Origin: Neelides folsomi
Lineage: Eukaryota; Arthropoda; Collembola; Neelipleona; Neelidae
Assembly: GCA_034687125.1 (NCBI GenBank)
Contig: JAQGBZ010000078.1
Location: forward strand, 124,001-188,000
Length of the DNA: 64,000 nucleotides
Direction: 5' to 3'
The notes below the pieces were generated by a model. That model worked only from the letters and a program-made list of their open reading frames with translations, ran no database searches and had not been told where the DNA came from. Positions 1-12,666 of the stretch are shown piece after piece. A program made the position numbers and the translations under genes. The stretch's first letter is position 1, and every line of letters starts with the position of its first letter.

Positions 1-225
1 GAGATCGATAAGAAGGAGACGAACGCGAGTAAGATGGATGATTCTCAAAAAGAACATTTGAGGGTTCAAAGAGGGGAAATGCTGAACTTGTCTATATTAC
101 ATATTTCGAAAGCTCTGTCTTAAAATGTCCTACTGTTTACAAGTTGAAAATAATTTTCAGAATCCTTTGTTCATTCTAATTTTTAAAACTGTTGCAATTA
201 GAATTATTAAATTATATTCTAAAAT

Positions 226-582
226 TTAGAACAAACCTTTAGGCCAATTCTGTTTATCAGGGTTGGAGCATAGGGATCGGTTGAAATGCTCTTCAAGGAC
301 TCTTGAGACATCTCCAGAATAGTGGACAAATACGACGCAGTTGGCCGAGATGTACTGAGCACGATGGGAAGTGACATGGTGGGCAAGCGGGGGTTCAGAC
401 GTCGATGCGCTGCTTGAACTTCTCCCGCCGATTACGGGGCTCCCCGCCCTCCGCCCGCTTGACCCAACTGACAGTCCAGCTGAATTCGAAGCGGGTAGGA
501 CGGGGCCTGGGGAATTGTACGACGAATTGTCGGAGTGACAGGATTCCGGCGGTGAAGGCGCTTGAGGAAACTTGAACGCTTT
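226..582 (-). CDS. vg: Vestigial-family transcription cofactor, Tondu-domain exon (partial gene)
   Basis: Internal or terminal exon of a vestigial/VGLL orthologue. Vestigial proteins have no DNA-binding domain; they bind the TEAD factor Scalloped through the Tondu (TDU) motif and act in the nucleus, in insects as wing and muscle selectors. The translation has a Ser/Pro/Gly-rich stretch followed by YISANCVVFVHYSGD and LEEHFNRSL, which match the TDU core of insect Vg (SANCVVF, YSGD, EHF-RAL pattern). A good acceptor (TTTCCAG) sits at 583-584 and the exon opens in phase 0, so upstream exons must lie to the right. On the other side the frame either stops at 226-228 or splices at 236/237 (AAAG then GTTTGT). 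I favour splicing, because Vg proteins normally continue past the TDU and there is no AATAAA on this strand between the stop and the window edge. The family call is strong; the 3' end is uncertain. Confidence 0.9.
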   Translation of the reverse strand, partial: KAFKFPQAPSPPESCHSDNSSYNSPGPVLPASNSAGLSVGSSGRRAGSPVIGGRSSSSASTSEPPLAHHVTSHRAQYISANCVVFVHYSGDVSRVLEEHFNRSLCSNPDKQNWPKGLF

Positions 583-3500
583 CTGGAAATCAAATAAATC
601 AAAATTGAGGATTAAATTCAATGCTACTGGACCTGAATACGAAGTAAAATACTATTGTATTTAAAGTGACATTCTTATATTTATTTTAAAAAGATAGTAC
701 AAACGGAGTTTCATTATTTTGAGTGAACAAGCAGCAGTAGCATAAGAAATTTGCAATTGTGTAGTAATGAGATAGAAATTCTATGTATAAGATTCCATGT
801 CCAATAGTTAAGATTGAAGATTAGGTTGTTAGTCAGCAGAATGCAGAAGCGAGGAATTTCAAGTCATATGAGATGATATTGAATAGGAAAGTTGTGATAA
901 AAGCGTAGATGTTGAACTTGTCTCCCCGACCCAACTGATTTATTCGGGAAGAATTAATTGGCCATTTATAAGTGAGGGAATCTGGACTGTGGAGGGAGAT
1001 GAATTGCCAATGTTCCCTGTCAATTCTCTATTAGTGAGAAATTACTTGCTGGGGAGTTCGTGAGGAAGGACGGTGATCTTCGAGCAACTCTTTAATTAAA
1101 TCTTATTACAAAGAGTTGAAGAAATCTGGAAAAAGACTCGCTCTGGTAAGAATGGGAGAAATAGGGAAAAGTGGAGGAATAAACACCTCACCTGAGCAGC
1201 AATCAAAAGATCGGGTTTAATAGCCCATAAATTCCCTCAGTAATGGGGCGAAAATTTATGGAGATCCCATAATTCCCTCATAAAATATACGCAATCTCCC
1301 AGAGCTCTCTCATAAGAATTGAACCAACTCATTTAATTCGAACGAGGCTTATATGTATACACTTTGCCAGACTTTCAATTTACTCCTTCAAAGGTGGTGA
1401 AGTGGCCGATAAGCGAATCTCAAATGGCAATATTTGTTTAGTGAAGATGGAGAGCCGCAAGGGCGAAACGTCTCGCGTGTGTTTGGGGCAAACATCTCGG
1501 CGGCGGCCCTCGTCATTGAGAACATAAACTTCCACTTCGTTCTACACTCTCCGTCGTGTAGATGGGCATTTATTATATGAGTTTCGCTGGAATAAATGAA
1601 TTTTGATTCCATTAGGGGCCGAGAGAATACAAATGAGGTGGTGAAGGCGGTGGATCGAGTCCCTGAGTTATGATTATTATTTGAAAATCCAGTTGCGGGT
1701 GAAATATGGTTATAGCCTCCTCCCGATCAGGTTGCTCCGCTCATCTCCCATCCCTCATCTCCAGTCTCCCCGTCCAAACAGAGAGACTTGGACTTGTTTG
1801 GGTTGAAGGAACCTATGTGTGACTGTGACGACTCTTGGGAGTCGAACTCATCAATCAGCTTTTCGGCTATTCACAAAACCCACCTCTAAAGAACCTGACG
1901 ACCTAAAAGTGATAGATAGACGAGAGAGGACAAAAAAGACTAAATGAAATACGAGCATGAAATTGAGAGCAAAATTGAACCAATGTCATTTTTAACTTTT
2001 GTAGTTTCGTAATATGTACAGTAACTACCTACTATTGTATTATTATCCAACTTATATAACTTAATCCCATGTGTATTTAGTAAGGATTCTAATGAATTTA
2101 TAAGGAATTATATAAGAAAAATCATTTAATGTCATTTGAAGCCCCGTTGGAGCTTAATTGTTTAAGAATAAATGTGAATTTCTCAAGAATTGACATTTTA
2201 AGGCCGCCTTTCATCTTTTTTCTTCTCCTGTGACACCTGACATTTGACTTGTTCGTTCCTCACCGCCGACAGCGGTGACGAGAAATGAAGAATTCAACAT
2301 CCAGCTACCGACAAGATGAAGGAAGGAGAGCTGAATGTAAAACACCGTCTTTTCTCACACTCATCGCCTCGACTTACTCCAACGTACTCACTCGTATATT
2401 TCCCATCCTTGCTATATCACCACTAATCCCACGACATTCTTCCGCTCGTCCTACAGAGCCGAATCGAATAAATTAATGAGGGAAATCAACCCCAGTGATT
2501 TGTGAATTGAGAGTCGAGAAGTGAAGTCGGGATTCCTATTTTTGAATAGAGACGTGTGAATCGACCCAAAGGGGTTCAGGTGGGACTTGTGTCTTCCATC
2601 CTAATGATGGGTAGTAAAGTTGGTAGTAACAGAAGAGCGGCTAAGAATACAGTTGGGCAGTCAATTAAAATGATCATTAGTGTTTTCTCAGAGCTTATCG
2701 GACATGAGGTGCTAATATCAAGGGAATAAAATACCAGTTCCGAAAGAAATAATAAATTGAAGGCGACGTCGTTTGTTCAACACTTTACTCTCATTTCATC
2801 TCTTCTCCTTTGTGAATTCGTTGTTTTGCAAAATCTTGTGAACACAGTGCGTAACCGGTTTGCTCCCTTTGATTATTTGGTGTGCTGTCGAAGCTCCTCC
2901 GATTGACATTTCTTTCCTTTTAATGCAAATGATGCCGTGCTGGGATTTTCTCTCCCGAGTCGCCATACACATGAGTTAATACCAACTTATTCAATCTTAT
3001 TTGAAAGGGGATTATTATGATATTTGATTCTCTCGTCTAATCACCCCATCTTCCCCATTATCCATCCCATTATCGTTCGTTGCAAATTTTTATTATCCAA
3101 CTCAACTACCTTACTTTTATATAAATTATATCTCAACGGGTCTCAACCCTACACGTAGAGTACACACAACACACCTTGGCTCATTTCCCTTGATGAGCTC
3201 CTCAATAATTTTTTGAAATGTTCTCACCTCACAGTGGGAGTCCATGAGCCATAAAACCATATAATGCTCGTTCATACTCCATTTCATTAGAGAATGGTAA
3301 TACGGGTTCCGTGTTTGAATCTTTGAATCTTTCTTGTAAATGAAGTGATATACAGATGTTTGGATGAATCTGAAGGATCGCTCTAGTACAAGACCCCGTA
3401 CAAATTGAACGCGCCTTGAGACGGAAGATCTCCCGGCTTTGAATCCCAACTCCAGTATTTTATCTCTTTCCTATTATGACTTTTGAAAATGCCAAGCGCT

Positions 3501-6500
3501 CCTCATTTGTAACTCATGGAAAATTCATGGTGGAGAAGAGAGGATTCCCCGCTGAGTTAAGGGATATTTCAAATCACCCGATAATTCATCAATGAACGAC
3601 CTCATTAAATATAAAATGTTCCAAATGGGACTTTTGCCACGACTCATCATTTTAAACCTCATATTCCAATTGTATTGATACATATTATGACTTTCTGCAG
3701 TAAATTGCTCCTCATCATTTCCTTTTTTAAACTCTGAGCAATTGGCGAACGGAATGCTGGCCTTTGCTCTTTCATCTCAATGAACTGATTTAATAGTTCA
3801 ACTGCCAGCCAGGCACTTTCATTAAACCATCTCGCTAACGAAGTTTAATGAGTTATTATGGACCAAACATCGTTTGTGCACAATTTCCTTTTCATCTTTA
3901 AATTCCAAGCGGAGCCAAATACAATTTATGAAAACATTATATTAGTCTGACGATGAAGTTAAAAGCAATGACTCTAATAACCATTTTGCATGCTAAACAA
4001 TCTTGATGGTTAAATACTTAAATAAATATTTTCTACAATTGGCAAAACTTACTTAACCATCATTCAACAGTTTAAATTGAGGAATGGCTTAATTAGCATA
4101 GATAATTGATATGCAGACACCAAACATTCTAACATAAAAATAATCCATAAAATTTCTTTTTTGCTTAAAAGCTCTTTAAATTAATTATATTTATCTTTAA
4201 AATTCAATATTTTAGATAATAACTTCTCTTTCTTATGTGCTCATTCATTTTATGTATTTGGCTATTTTCAGTGCAGTAAATGCCTACGTTAATTTGTAAC
4301 TAGAAAAACTAAATAGAATAATTGACTCGTGAAAAAAGTCTTTATAGTATTATGTTTGGTTTGCATGCGATAGGCTCAAGCGAAAGTTGTCAAAAGCCTA
4401 TGAGAGGAAAGAAGGGAAAAAATTGGTTAAAATTAGTGGGCGGAGTGGGAAAGAGGCGGGTGAGTTGTTTAAAAGGATTATGATTACCTTGTCTGAGCCG
4501 GAGGGTCTATCACAAGAATAAGACATAGCGTACGGTTGGTACATTACTGTACAACTCATTTTACCCACTTTGAAGGGAAAATGTATGGGAAATGATAAGT
4601 GATGTCAAAACTCCGTGAAATGGGTTGAATTAGAAGGCGAATAAAACCGGCGGCGATCTCCCGAGAGTCAACATGTCAAGGGAATCGCATTGGCCACGTA
4701 TTTTGCACGAATCAAAGTCAAAGGGAACACAAACGACAATTTTCTTATCAACCCACACTTGTCAAATGTTGAGGAAGAAAAGTTGTCAAACTGTGTAAAA
4801 ATGAATGACAAGTTTTTTTCTCTCTAAGAGTGTCCACTTCCTGAAGATAGGAATTGTAAATTGGAGAGAGAGATTCGATTCGAGTAGTTGATAATTCGAG
4901 GGAAATGAAAACCCCTCTTTTATGTTTGTTTAAATGAAGTGGCGTAAGGGGTAGAAAAATTCACATTCCGGAGGCGAGGTCAGGTAGGTTGTGGATTCCT
5001 GGTTAGAATTCCAAGGAATTCCTTTACGTAGTAATTAAGATCCCGGGGTGAACGTAAGCTGGAACTCGGGTGCCGTCCAGGAGAGATTTGAGAGCCTTCG
5101 TCCGCTCTTGCCTTTTCCTCTCTCTCTCTTCTCTCCCTCGGCTGTCGAAAGCGCATGGAGCAGGCGGAGCGACACTTCTGTGGGCAGCCGCTGACAATCC
5201 CATCCCACACGAGGACCTTCTACACACATATACTCAGGACACAAAAGCTCCCACCCGGACCATCTTGTCAATCCGACGATCTGCTTAGAGACGAACAACG
5301 GAGATAAAAAAAACCTCTTTTGTCTCTGCTACACCTATAATGATGATATCCGCATAAATGTATTATAAAAAGACCCATGAACTTCGCTTTTATTTCATTA
5401 CCTTAATGAAATTTCAGTTTCCCATTTGCGTCATATTTGAAGGCCCATTCAAATGATATTCAGCTTTTTTCATTAATAAAATCATAAAAGGGGAGGAAAA
5501 ATCGTTAAAAGCCAATGTTGTTGCTGTTTTCAAGTTTTTGTATTAAACTTCCTTATTTCAACTTAAAACTGCCTGGTATGTTCCCCCTATAACGATCCTG
5601 ATATGCTTAATGTTAGCTAAAAGATGTGCAGAGTTCAATACAGCGATTATCATGGACATAAATGGCCCTGACAAGAAATGAAGGTGTAATGAATTAAAAT
5701 TTTTAAAATACTTTGAATTCTCTCACTTCATTCTCAATGACAATATCCGTTCTTTTAAACACCTTGATAAAATTGAACGAGGATAAATACTTTTGAATTA
5801 AATTGACACGCTGAAGACATAGGAATGTATAGGAAAGTTGAAGGAATCTGTAATGTAATAAACTTAAGCTATGTACATACTCACTCAAGTATATGTTCCA
5901 TCTCCATCAAACTAACGTACTTATTGATAAACCACTCTTACGAATCCTTTTTTTTTACAAATATTTGTGTAAATAGAAGATATCATTATAGGGCGATTAT
6001 AAATGGTTAACATTCAAGTTACGAGGAGCTATACACGGAATTTGGTTAAAAGTGAGATAAATTCAAATATCCCATGTCGACGATTTTCATGATTTTTGAG
6101 CGTAAGTGATGAAGTCGAGTTGGAGTAATAAAAAATAGAAGCAGGTTGATCCAATGTCTTGTATCCCAACCAAATCAATTCAAATTGATTTTTATTCTTC
6201 AACAAATTCAAGTTTAAGAAGGAGTCAAAGAGATAAATTATAAAGGTGGTCGAGAAGCTTAAAAAAATGACTGGCTGACGGAGGAATAAGAGCAGGGAAG
6301 GATTCATCTCTTGTGGAAGATAATTAGGAATCAAAAGAAGTGCAATTTCCAGAATCATGTTTTATGTCCTTTAATGTTGATGAGACGAAGGTTATCAAGA
6401 AGGGGAGAATTCTGTAAATAGGAATAAATGTCTCGTTTGGACATGAGCAGCGAGGGAGTTCCTCCTCTTAATCTCCTTCGCTAATGGCCAATAGTACTTT

Positions 6501-8130
6501 CCCAGCCATAAAAGTAATGTGGGGTCCTACGGCCCGGCTGAATGATCGTCTGATAACCCAACGCCTACTATACAAAACTATCAACATTCGCGAGAAACTT
6601 TCAAACCTTCTCTGGTGTGTGTGTTAGTCCTTACTCTTTACATGTATCCAACCACATTGTACGTATTTATCTCCCACCCTTCTCTTCCCCTTTTATTCCT
6701 CTGCATCGATCCATCGTAGAGTCCAATTCCCCCATTTCCTCTCTCTTTCTTTTATATATATATTTGAGGGAAAATACATTTCCAAGAGTCAGAGGAGAAC
6801 ATCAATCTCCCCGTCGTCGGATTCCTTAAACAACACACACACACACACAAAAACAGAGTTCTCTCAAGGAAAGAGAAACAAGACAAATTTAATTCGACCA
6901 AACCCATTTCATACGTCATTCCTTTAATACGATCTACACCCTGAGCAATTCGTCACTTTCTTCACATTTAATTCTCCAATGCTGCTTTAATGATGCATTA
7001 AGGAGCAAAGGCTGAACAAGGGGGAGAATTAAAAAGTGATTTCCTTATCAATTCTTTCACATTAACCGCATGGTAAAAAGTGGTAATGGAGGGTTTCGAC
7101 GCCCTTTTAAACTATCGTAAACTTCAATAATGAGTGATCAAAGTGATCATTGTTCCAATGGTGTTTACTTTTGCCAAACTAAATAGGATCATTAAAGAGA
7201 TTGCGTAAGGTGAAATATGTCCAAAGGATTTCTCAGAGGATTTGCCGGAATGTGTAGAGGTATTTCTGAATGTGAATGGATGTATGGCATATAGGGAGGT
7301 GAGATGTAGAGCATGAGGAGACGCTCGAATCGGCTTAATTGAAATCTCAAGAAGTATTTGAAGGGGGCTTTTGTGAATGGAAGATTATGACGTTTTCATT
7401 CAATAATTCATAAGCAGGGGGATTATGCCGAGATAGGGAAGACTCCCATATTGTGTGGTGGAGAATAGAAAGTATAATAAGCCCATCGTGTGAGAGAAGT
7501 TTTCAAATAAGGTGTTCTGGAATGTGTTGACTCATTATGTCATTATCATATTGAATTATAGGGCTGAATGCCTTTGCTCCGTCGGTCGTCGGAGACACGC
7601 GAGCCCTCGCAGTCCCGAACAATCGCTAGTGAACAAAAGTGACAATCGCTACCCCACTGAGCCTTCACATGACAGTTACCTAATGTAATCACTTATGGGT
7701 GCGGCTGCCGCTCCTCAGCATCTTCCTCATCTTCCTAATTTTCACTCCTAGGATACAAATTACGCGTGTTCATTCAGAGGTTGGGTTTGTGAAGGAGGGA
7801 AAATAGGATTTTACTATCAAATGCCGAGCATTTCTTTTCTCATATCTTAAATATTTTGCTCAATTAAGAGTAGGGAATTGTTTGTGAAGGAAGGCAAATA
7901 ACGGTAGAGACGAAGGCGGAGAAAGTGATGACTTTTGACAAATTGTGATCGTCTGGAACAAAGTAGGACCGTAAGGAATTCCTCCACCGTCCGCACCGTC
8001 CGCCAACCCGTCCGTACAGAGGCCCTTAAAGTCATCCACCGGCCCACGGCATACCTCATCCTCATATTCCCAAGATCATAGGGCACGAAAGGAGTTTGGG
8101 TTGGTTTGGAATTCTTGAGCCCGTCTGGAA
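583..8130. other. Gene-free stretch, probable vestigial intron or upstream DNA
   Basis: No coding exon could be supported on either strand. Open frames are short, not family-like, and often overlap one another on both strands. The DNA is AT-rich with scattered GC-richer, purine- or pyrimidine-skewed islands (for example 400-560, 5040-5290 and 7560-7700). An (AC)8 microsatellite is at 6833-6848. TEAD-type sites (GGAATG core) occur at 7247-7252 and 7518-7525. Because the vestigial exon opens with a splice acceptor, at least part of this stretch is likely vestigial intron; how far it extends cannot be read. Confidence 0.5.
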
Positions 8131-8139
8131 ACAAGAGTC

Positions 8140-8232
8140 TCGCGGTGGAACCAGCCCACTTTTTACAATCTCATCAATTCTTTTTATCTCTCATCGAGAT
8201 TGTCAAACTGAAACTACCGAAGGAGTCCACCG
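8140..8232 (+). repeat. Repeat module X, copy 1
   Basis: A 23-bp block at 8160-8182 (core TTTACAATCTCATCAATTC) is identical to 21136-21158, same strand. The similarity continues downstream with small gaps (a CTCATCG...GATTGTCA block, then a purine-rich GGAGT block). Neither copy has a recognisable coding frame. Confidence 0.6.
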
Positions 8233-9310
8233 GTCTACAACATTAAACCCTACTTGTTCTCACGGTGGAAAAGGAGCTTAAATGTGAAATCTCTAATGAA
8301 ACGCTCTCGTCGCTTTGCAGCCATTACCTAATGGCCAACCTTCAAAACAAAGGTCCCTTGGGCCTTTTAATAAATTCCTCCTTTGGGGACAAGAATGGGT
8401 TTGATTCCGGAGAGACCAGTGTTTGATATGGCTATTTTGGAACGGGAAGTTGGCTCCTCATTTGAATGCGGGACAGACGGAATAAATGAGGATGAATGTC
8501 ATGGAGGGCACTTAAAGTTCGACACTCGGTGTCTTGAGATTTATCGGCTTCCATCGGTCGACCCTTTGAGGAAAGGAAAAGGAAGCCGAATATTCCTCCG
8601 GTGACATCTGCTCCCTTGCCACTCGAACCCCGAAACCCTCATAAATTGCTCAAACTATTTTATATAATTGGAACTAACACTTCCAGACTCCTCATTGAAG
8701 CCATCTTCGCTCGTATTTACACCCGACCTCGCTTCTCCAGTCCTCATTGTTTCTCATTATGAGGCCTTTTATAGAAATTCCTCCGCTTTGTACATCAACT
8801 CCCTTAATTTCATTACGATCCTCTCAATCCTCTTAATTATCCCTCTCATCTCGCATTTAAATTCCTCGTGATTCAATTAAGCTCGAAAGGTGCTCCTTTA
8901 TCACATTCGTATAATTTCAACGACCCGTTCCGACTATTTTTAATGGGCTCGGCAAACTCTACGTGATCCGAGCAACTTGGAGCTCGAACAATAGAAATTA
9001 TATAAAAACTGGATGATCTCCCCATATAGCAATTGAACCAATTGGTAATCATATAGAAATTGGCAAGAAAGCCGAGCTCAAGAATGAGAGATGAAGAATT
9101 GGAAAGACAGTGGAGATATAGGGGAGCGATTTAGAATTGAAAGATTCCTTCATCTCATTACCATATTTTCTCATGCGAAGGGTGGGTGGTAAAAAACCGA
9201 AGTACGATTAATCCCATTACGAGAGATCGGTTGAGTTGCTAAATGTCCGTCGAGGAGCCTTATCGCTCCTCTTCCCCACTTCTCCAATGGACATGGAGGT
9301 TGGAAGGGCT

Positions 9311-9412
9311 GTGAGGGCCAGTTTGTATGTAAACAGGAGCGGGGCTTTGAAGTCTTGGACCTCCCAAGAAAAACTTGATCTTTTATTACGAGCTGACACG
9401 CAAGATTGAATC
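9311..9412 (+). repeat. Repeat module Y, copy 1
   Basis: Diverged match to 27793-27883 on the same strand. Shared blocks in order are GTGAGGGCCA, CTTTGAAGT, GACCTCCCA plus GAAAAAC, and CAAGAT(T/C)GAATC, at nearly the same spacing. The overlapping open frames on both strands do not resemble a known protein family. Confidence 0.55.
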
Positions 9413-12400
9413 TCCTGAGAGGCAAAGCCCGTTTAAATCAAGAGCTCCCTTCCTTCCCGCAAAGACAATGCGCCGTCCCTATTCCTCGAACCTTCTCAAA
9501 TCTCAGAACCTTTCAACTCCTATCGAACATCTATGCAACTTTTTTTCCATGCAAATCTTTAAATCTCGAATGAAAAAATTATTTTTCATGAGCACAAGAA
9601 TTTTCGCGCCTTGCCTCGGCTCAATCTTAATTACCCTTAATATCCTGAAAATTCGAGTTCATTCACCAAAGATCTATTGGAGTTATAGGACAAAACATAA
9701 ATTGAGAAAAAAGTCTCATAATTTCAACGAAGGGATTCATTTGAATTTGAAGATGTGAACTTTCCTTTGTTTCCGAGAGCTTCGAACCGTGGAGGCGAAG
9801 AAGATGCATTGAAGGAGAACGAAAGAGCAGAAGAGTCGAACATATTAAGTGCCTATATAAATACCCTATAATACTCCAAGTCAAACTTCAAGTATACTTA
9901 TGAACATGTATGCATACTTATCCTAAGATATACATATGGAATACATAGGAAAGGAAACCGTCAATGGATCGAGAGAATAAATCCCCATGTTAAGATCTGG
10001 GGATTCTCTCGTTGACATTTATTGGGCGATAATCCATTCTCTCTCGCAAGGCTCCTCTTTCCCTTCCCTCAAATGAGGAGGAGAGGAAGGAAGGTAATTT
10101 TTATGGGTGCTTAGACAAAGCACCCATCACTCCGGACAAAGAACCTACACTTTGTCTCTCGCTTTCCCTTCCGCTCAACCCTTCGGCTGACTGAGCCAAG
10201 GAAAAACTCTTATTTACCCCATGGAAAGGACGTAAACGAAAAGTCGTGTACAAGCTCTTTATGTTCCCCCTTTTTCTTATTTCATCCGTAATTGATTCTC
10301 GACCTCGAACCTCTTAAAACATCCCACGAAGACGACGAGGACGAGATTACAAATAGGACAAACTCTGTTTAATCTCTTCAAAGAAACCCATCTGGAATTC
10401 TTCAGACTGCTACATATTCTGGAGCATTCGACCTCTTTCCTTTAAATCATCATTAAGTGTCAATGGTCTTGTTAAAATGTGGAATCATCGTTAAAAATCA
10501 CAATTTAAATTCCTTCTCACCATTTCACTTCAAAATATGCCAAATCTTATTCTTATTCCACATTAAATAAAATATTATGCTAATAATACATCATTTGACT
10601 AAATTATGCAAACAACATGAAATTACAACTTTGACTTTCAACTTTATCATCACGTTTAATCACAACTTGGCTGAACGAGATTTATAAAGTTTGTATGTTT
10701 AAGATTCGAAAGGGGGTTTCTCATTATTTAGCCGGACAAGGATTTAATCGTTTTCACTCCAGGAAGGTTTTGAGGGCAAAGTCGAAGAAAAAGAGTTTGT
10801 TGAGTAAAGTGGATTTGAAAATGGGAAATAATAAAAGGTGGTGATTCGATAAGGAGTTCTTTGTCGAGCCTCATTCCCCTTTATCTCAACTTTCCAATTG
10901 AGATAGAGGAAGTATAAAAATAAGAGATAAACCTCCAGAACCCCTCAAGTTTCCGGAATCAGTTTGGGAAGTTGGAGGGGAATGGGAGACCCTTTGGTCC
11001 TATGCTAAACCATTAGGACTCTAACTTACCTAATAACTCTTAAAACCTTTTAAAGGAGAGCGGAGGGAGAAGAAGGTATTATTATCATTGAAAGGAAGTT
11101 CCTTCACTAAATTTCCTTCGACCTGTTCCGACTCGTTTGTATTGGCCTTCCGCTTGGACAGCAGTCGATGGTGAACTTAAGCTTCTCCCATTTAACTTGG
11201 CAAAGACAGAGAGGAAAGAAGACCGTTCGTGCCGAAGTGGGAGTTATGTAGCTCGTGGTTCGACTTCTGTTTTTGAATGTGGAGAAATGAGCCACCCTCG
11301 GCCCTGTCCGAGAAACCATTCCAAAGATAAAAATGAATAGAGATTTCTCTCCCTCATCGCACTCCTCGTCCTATCGCTCATGGTGTTTTGGGAAAAGATC
11401 ACCTTTCCGATTAAGATTAAATACAACCATGTTTGATCTTATTCAGTCCCTCGGCCTTCCTCTTATAAACTATACAGAGATTGTGATATTTAGTCATATA
11501 AACACCCTGTATATGGAAATAATACTTGGACTAGTTTTGGTCCTATTGTTTAAATAAAGAGAATAGGTTTATGGAATAAAGTGATTTTTACTACTTTGTT
11601 AGGATATATCATATTACTCGTATACTACATATGACATTTAACCCTCGGTCTCAAAACTCTCCGACTTTTATCATTATCACCTTTATTATTTCTGGAGAGA
11701 CCAGGGGAAAAGGGCCGAATTAAAACCGTCACGCTCCCCTCTCTAACTTATGCAAGATTATCATTGTAAGTGAAATGGAGAATTTTCTCTTTCTCTCTCG
11801 AACGACCCGCAACATTGACAAGCATGTTTCATAGGAGGGATAATACTTCATCTATGTAATGTAATATGAGGTATGCACGAGTTATAATATTACTATTTGA
11901 ATATGACTTTTAACTCTCATTATACAATTCATATATTATATGCCATATGAGGGTTTAAAAACGACCGTTTTTTCTATTACCCATGGAATATATATTCATT
12001 TTTTAATGACTTATGTTCCTTTTTCACCTAATCAGGCAACTGTGGCGCATAAATCAACTTAATAACCAATCTTCTCTCTCATACGCTCAACCCGCAACTT
12101 CTTGCGTTTATTATATTTTCTCTCGCCTCCTTTCCTTCTTTCAACTTTCCTTCCTTCGTGTGGAACTTTTTCCCTTGTACTTATTCCTCGTCTTATGTAC
12201 GAGACTTGTATATAGGTAGTAACTATGCTGCCTTCAAACGAGCTTTTTAATGAAAAAAGAGATTGGGGAGAAAATTAATAAAAAGTGTTTAACTTCGGCT
12301 CCTTATCTCTCATTACTTCATTACTTTGAGTGTTGGGAACATTGAGCGGCTGATGCTTATAAACTCTCACAGTTACGGTAATGTTCTCCATCACTCTCGA

Positions 12401-12666
12401 ACAGGTAATGAAAGGGAGCATAATACTGAAATGTATGGGTTATGGGTTGTTTGACGGGATTTTAAGTTTTTTCTCGGGTAAATCTGAGCTGTAAAATAGG
12501 CTGGTCGGAAATTGAGAAGGAGAAGGGGTGGAGGCGTGGAGGGAATGCGAAATGTAGTAGTCTTTGAAGTATAGAAGAACCATCCGAGTTGAGTTATAGG
12601 AGTTGAAAAGGTAATCAATTTGGGAGCGGATTCACTTTCCAACTCTTTGTGAGAACTCCTTCAATG
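9413..12666. other. Gene-free stretch
   Basis: I see no supportable exon or RNA gene. The stretch contains GC-richer islands (10010-10220, 11110-11340) and one perfect 10-bp inverted repeat with a 5-nt loop at 10103-10127, annotated separately. Confidence 0.4.
10103..10127. repeat. Short perfect hairpin
   Basis: ATGGGTGCTT at 10103-10112 and its exact reverse complement at 10118-10127 flank a 5-nt loop (AGACA). No associated gene, terminator context or second copy was noticed, so its role is unknown. Confidence 0.5.

Noticed and set aside
3126-3449. 107-codon minus-strand frame; also a TTTGAATCCC block resembling a tRNA B box at about 3438
   Set aside because: No family resemblance in the frame. 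No A box, anticodon arm or acceptor pairing could be found around the B-box-like block.
4657-4690. Short similarity to 43975-44010 (CCGAGAGTCAACA core)
   Set aside because: The match is only about 17 bases with one mismatch and no extended alignment; it could be chance.
5024-5298. Four overlapping frames on both strands in a GC-richer island
   Set aside because: Low-complexity Arg/Glu or Ser/Leu translations produced by a CT/AG-rich tract; no motif and no splice context.
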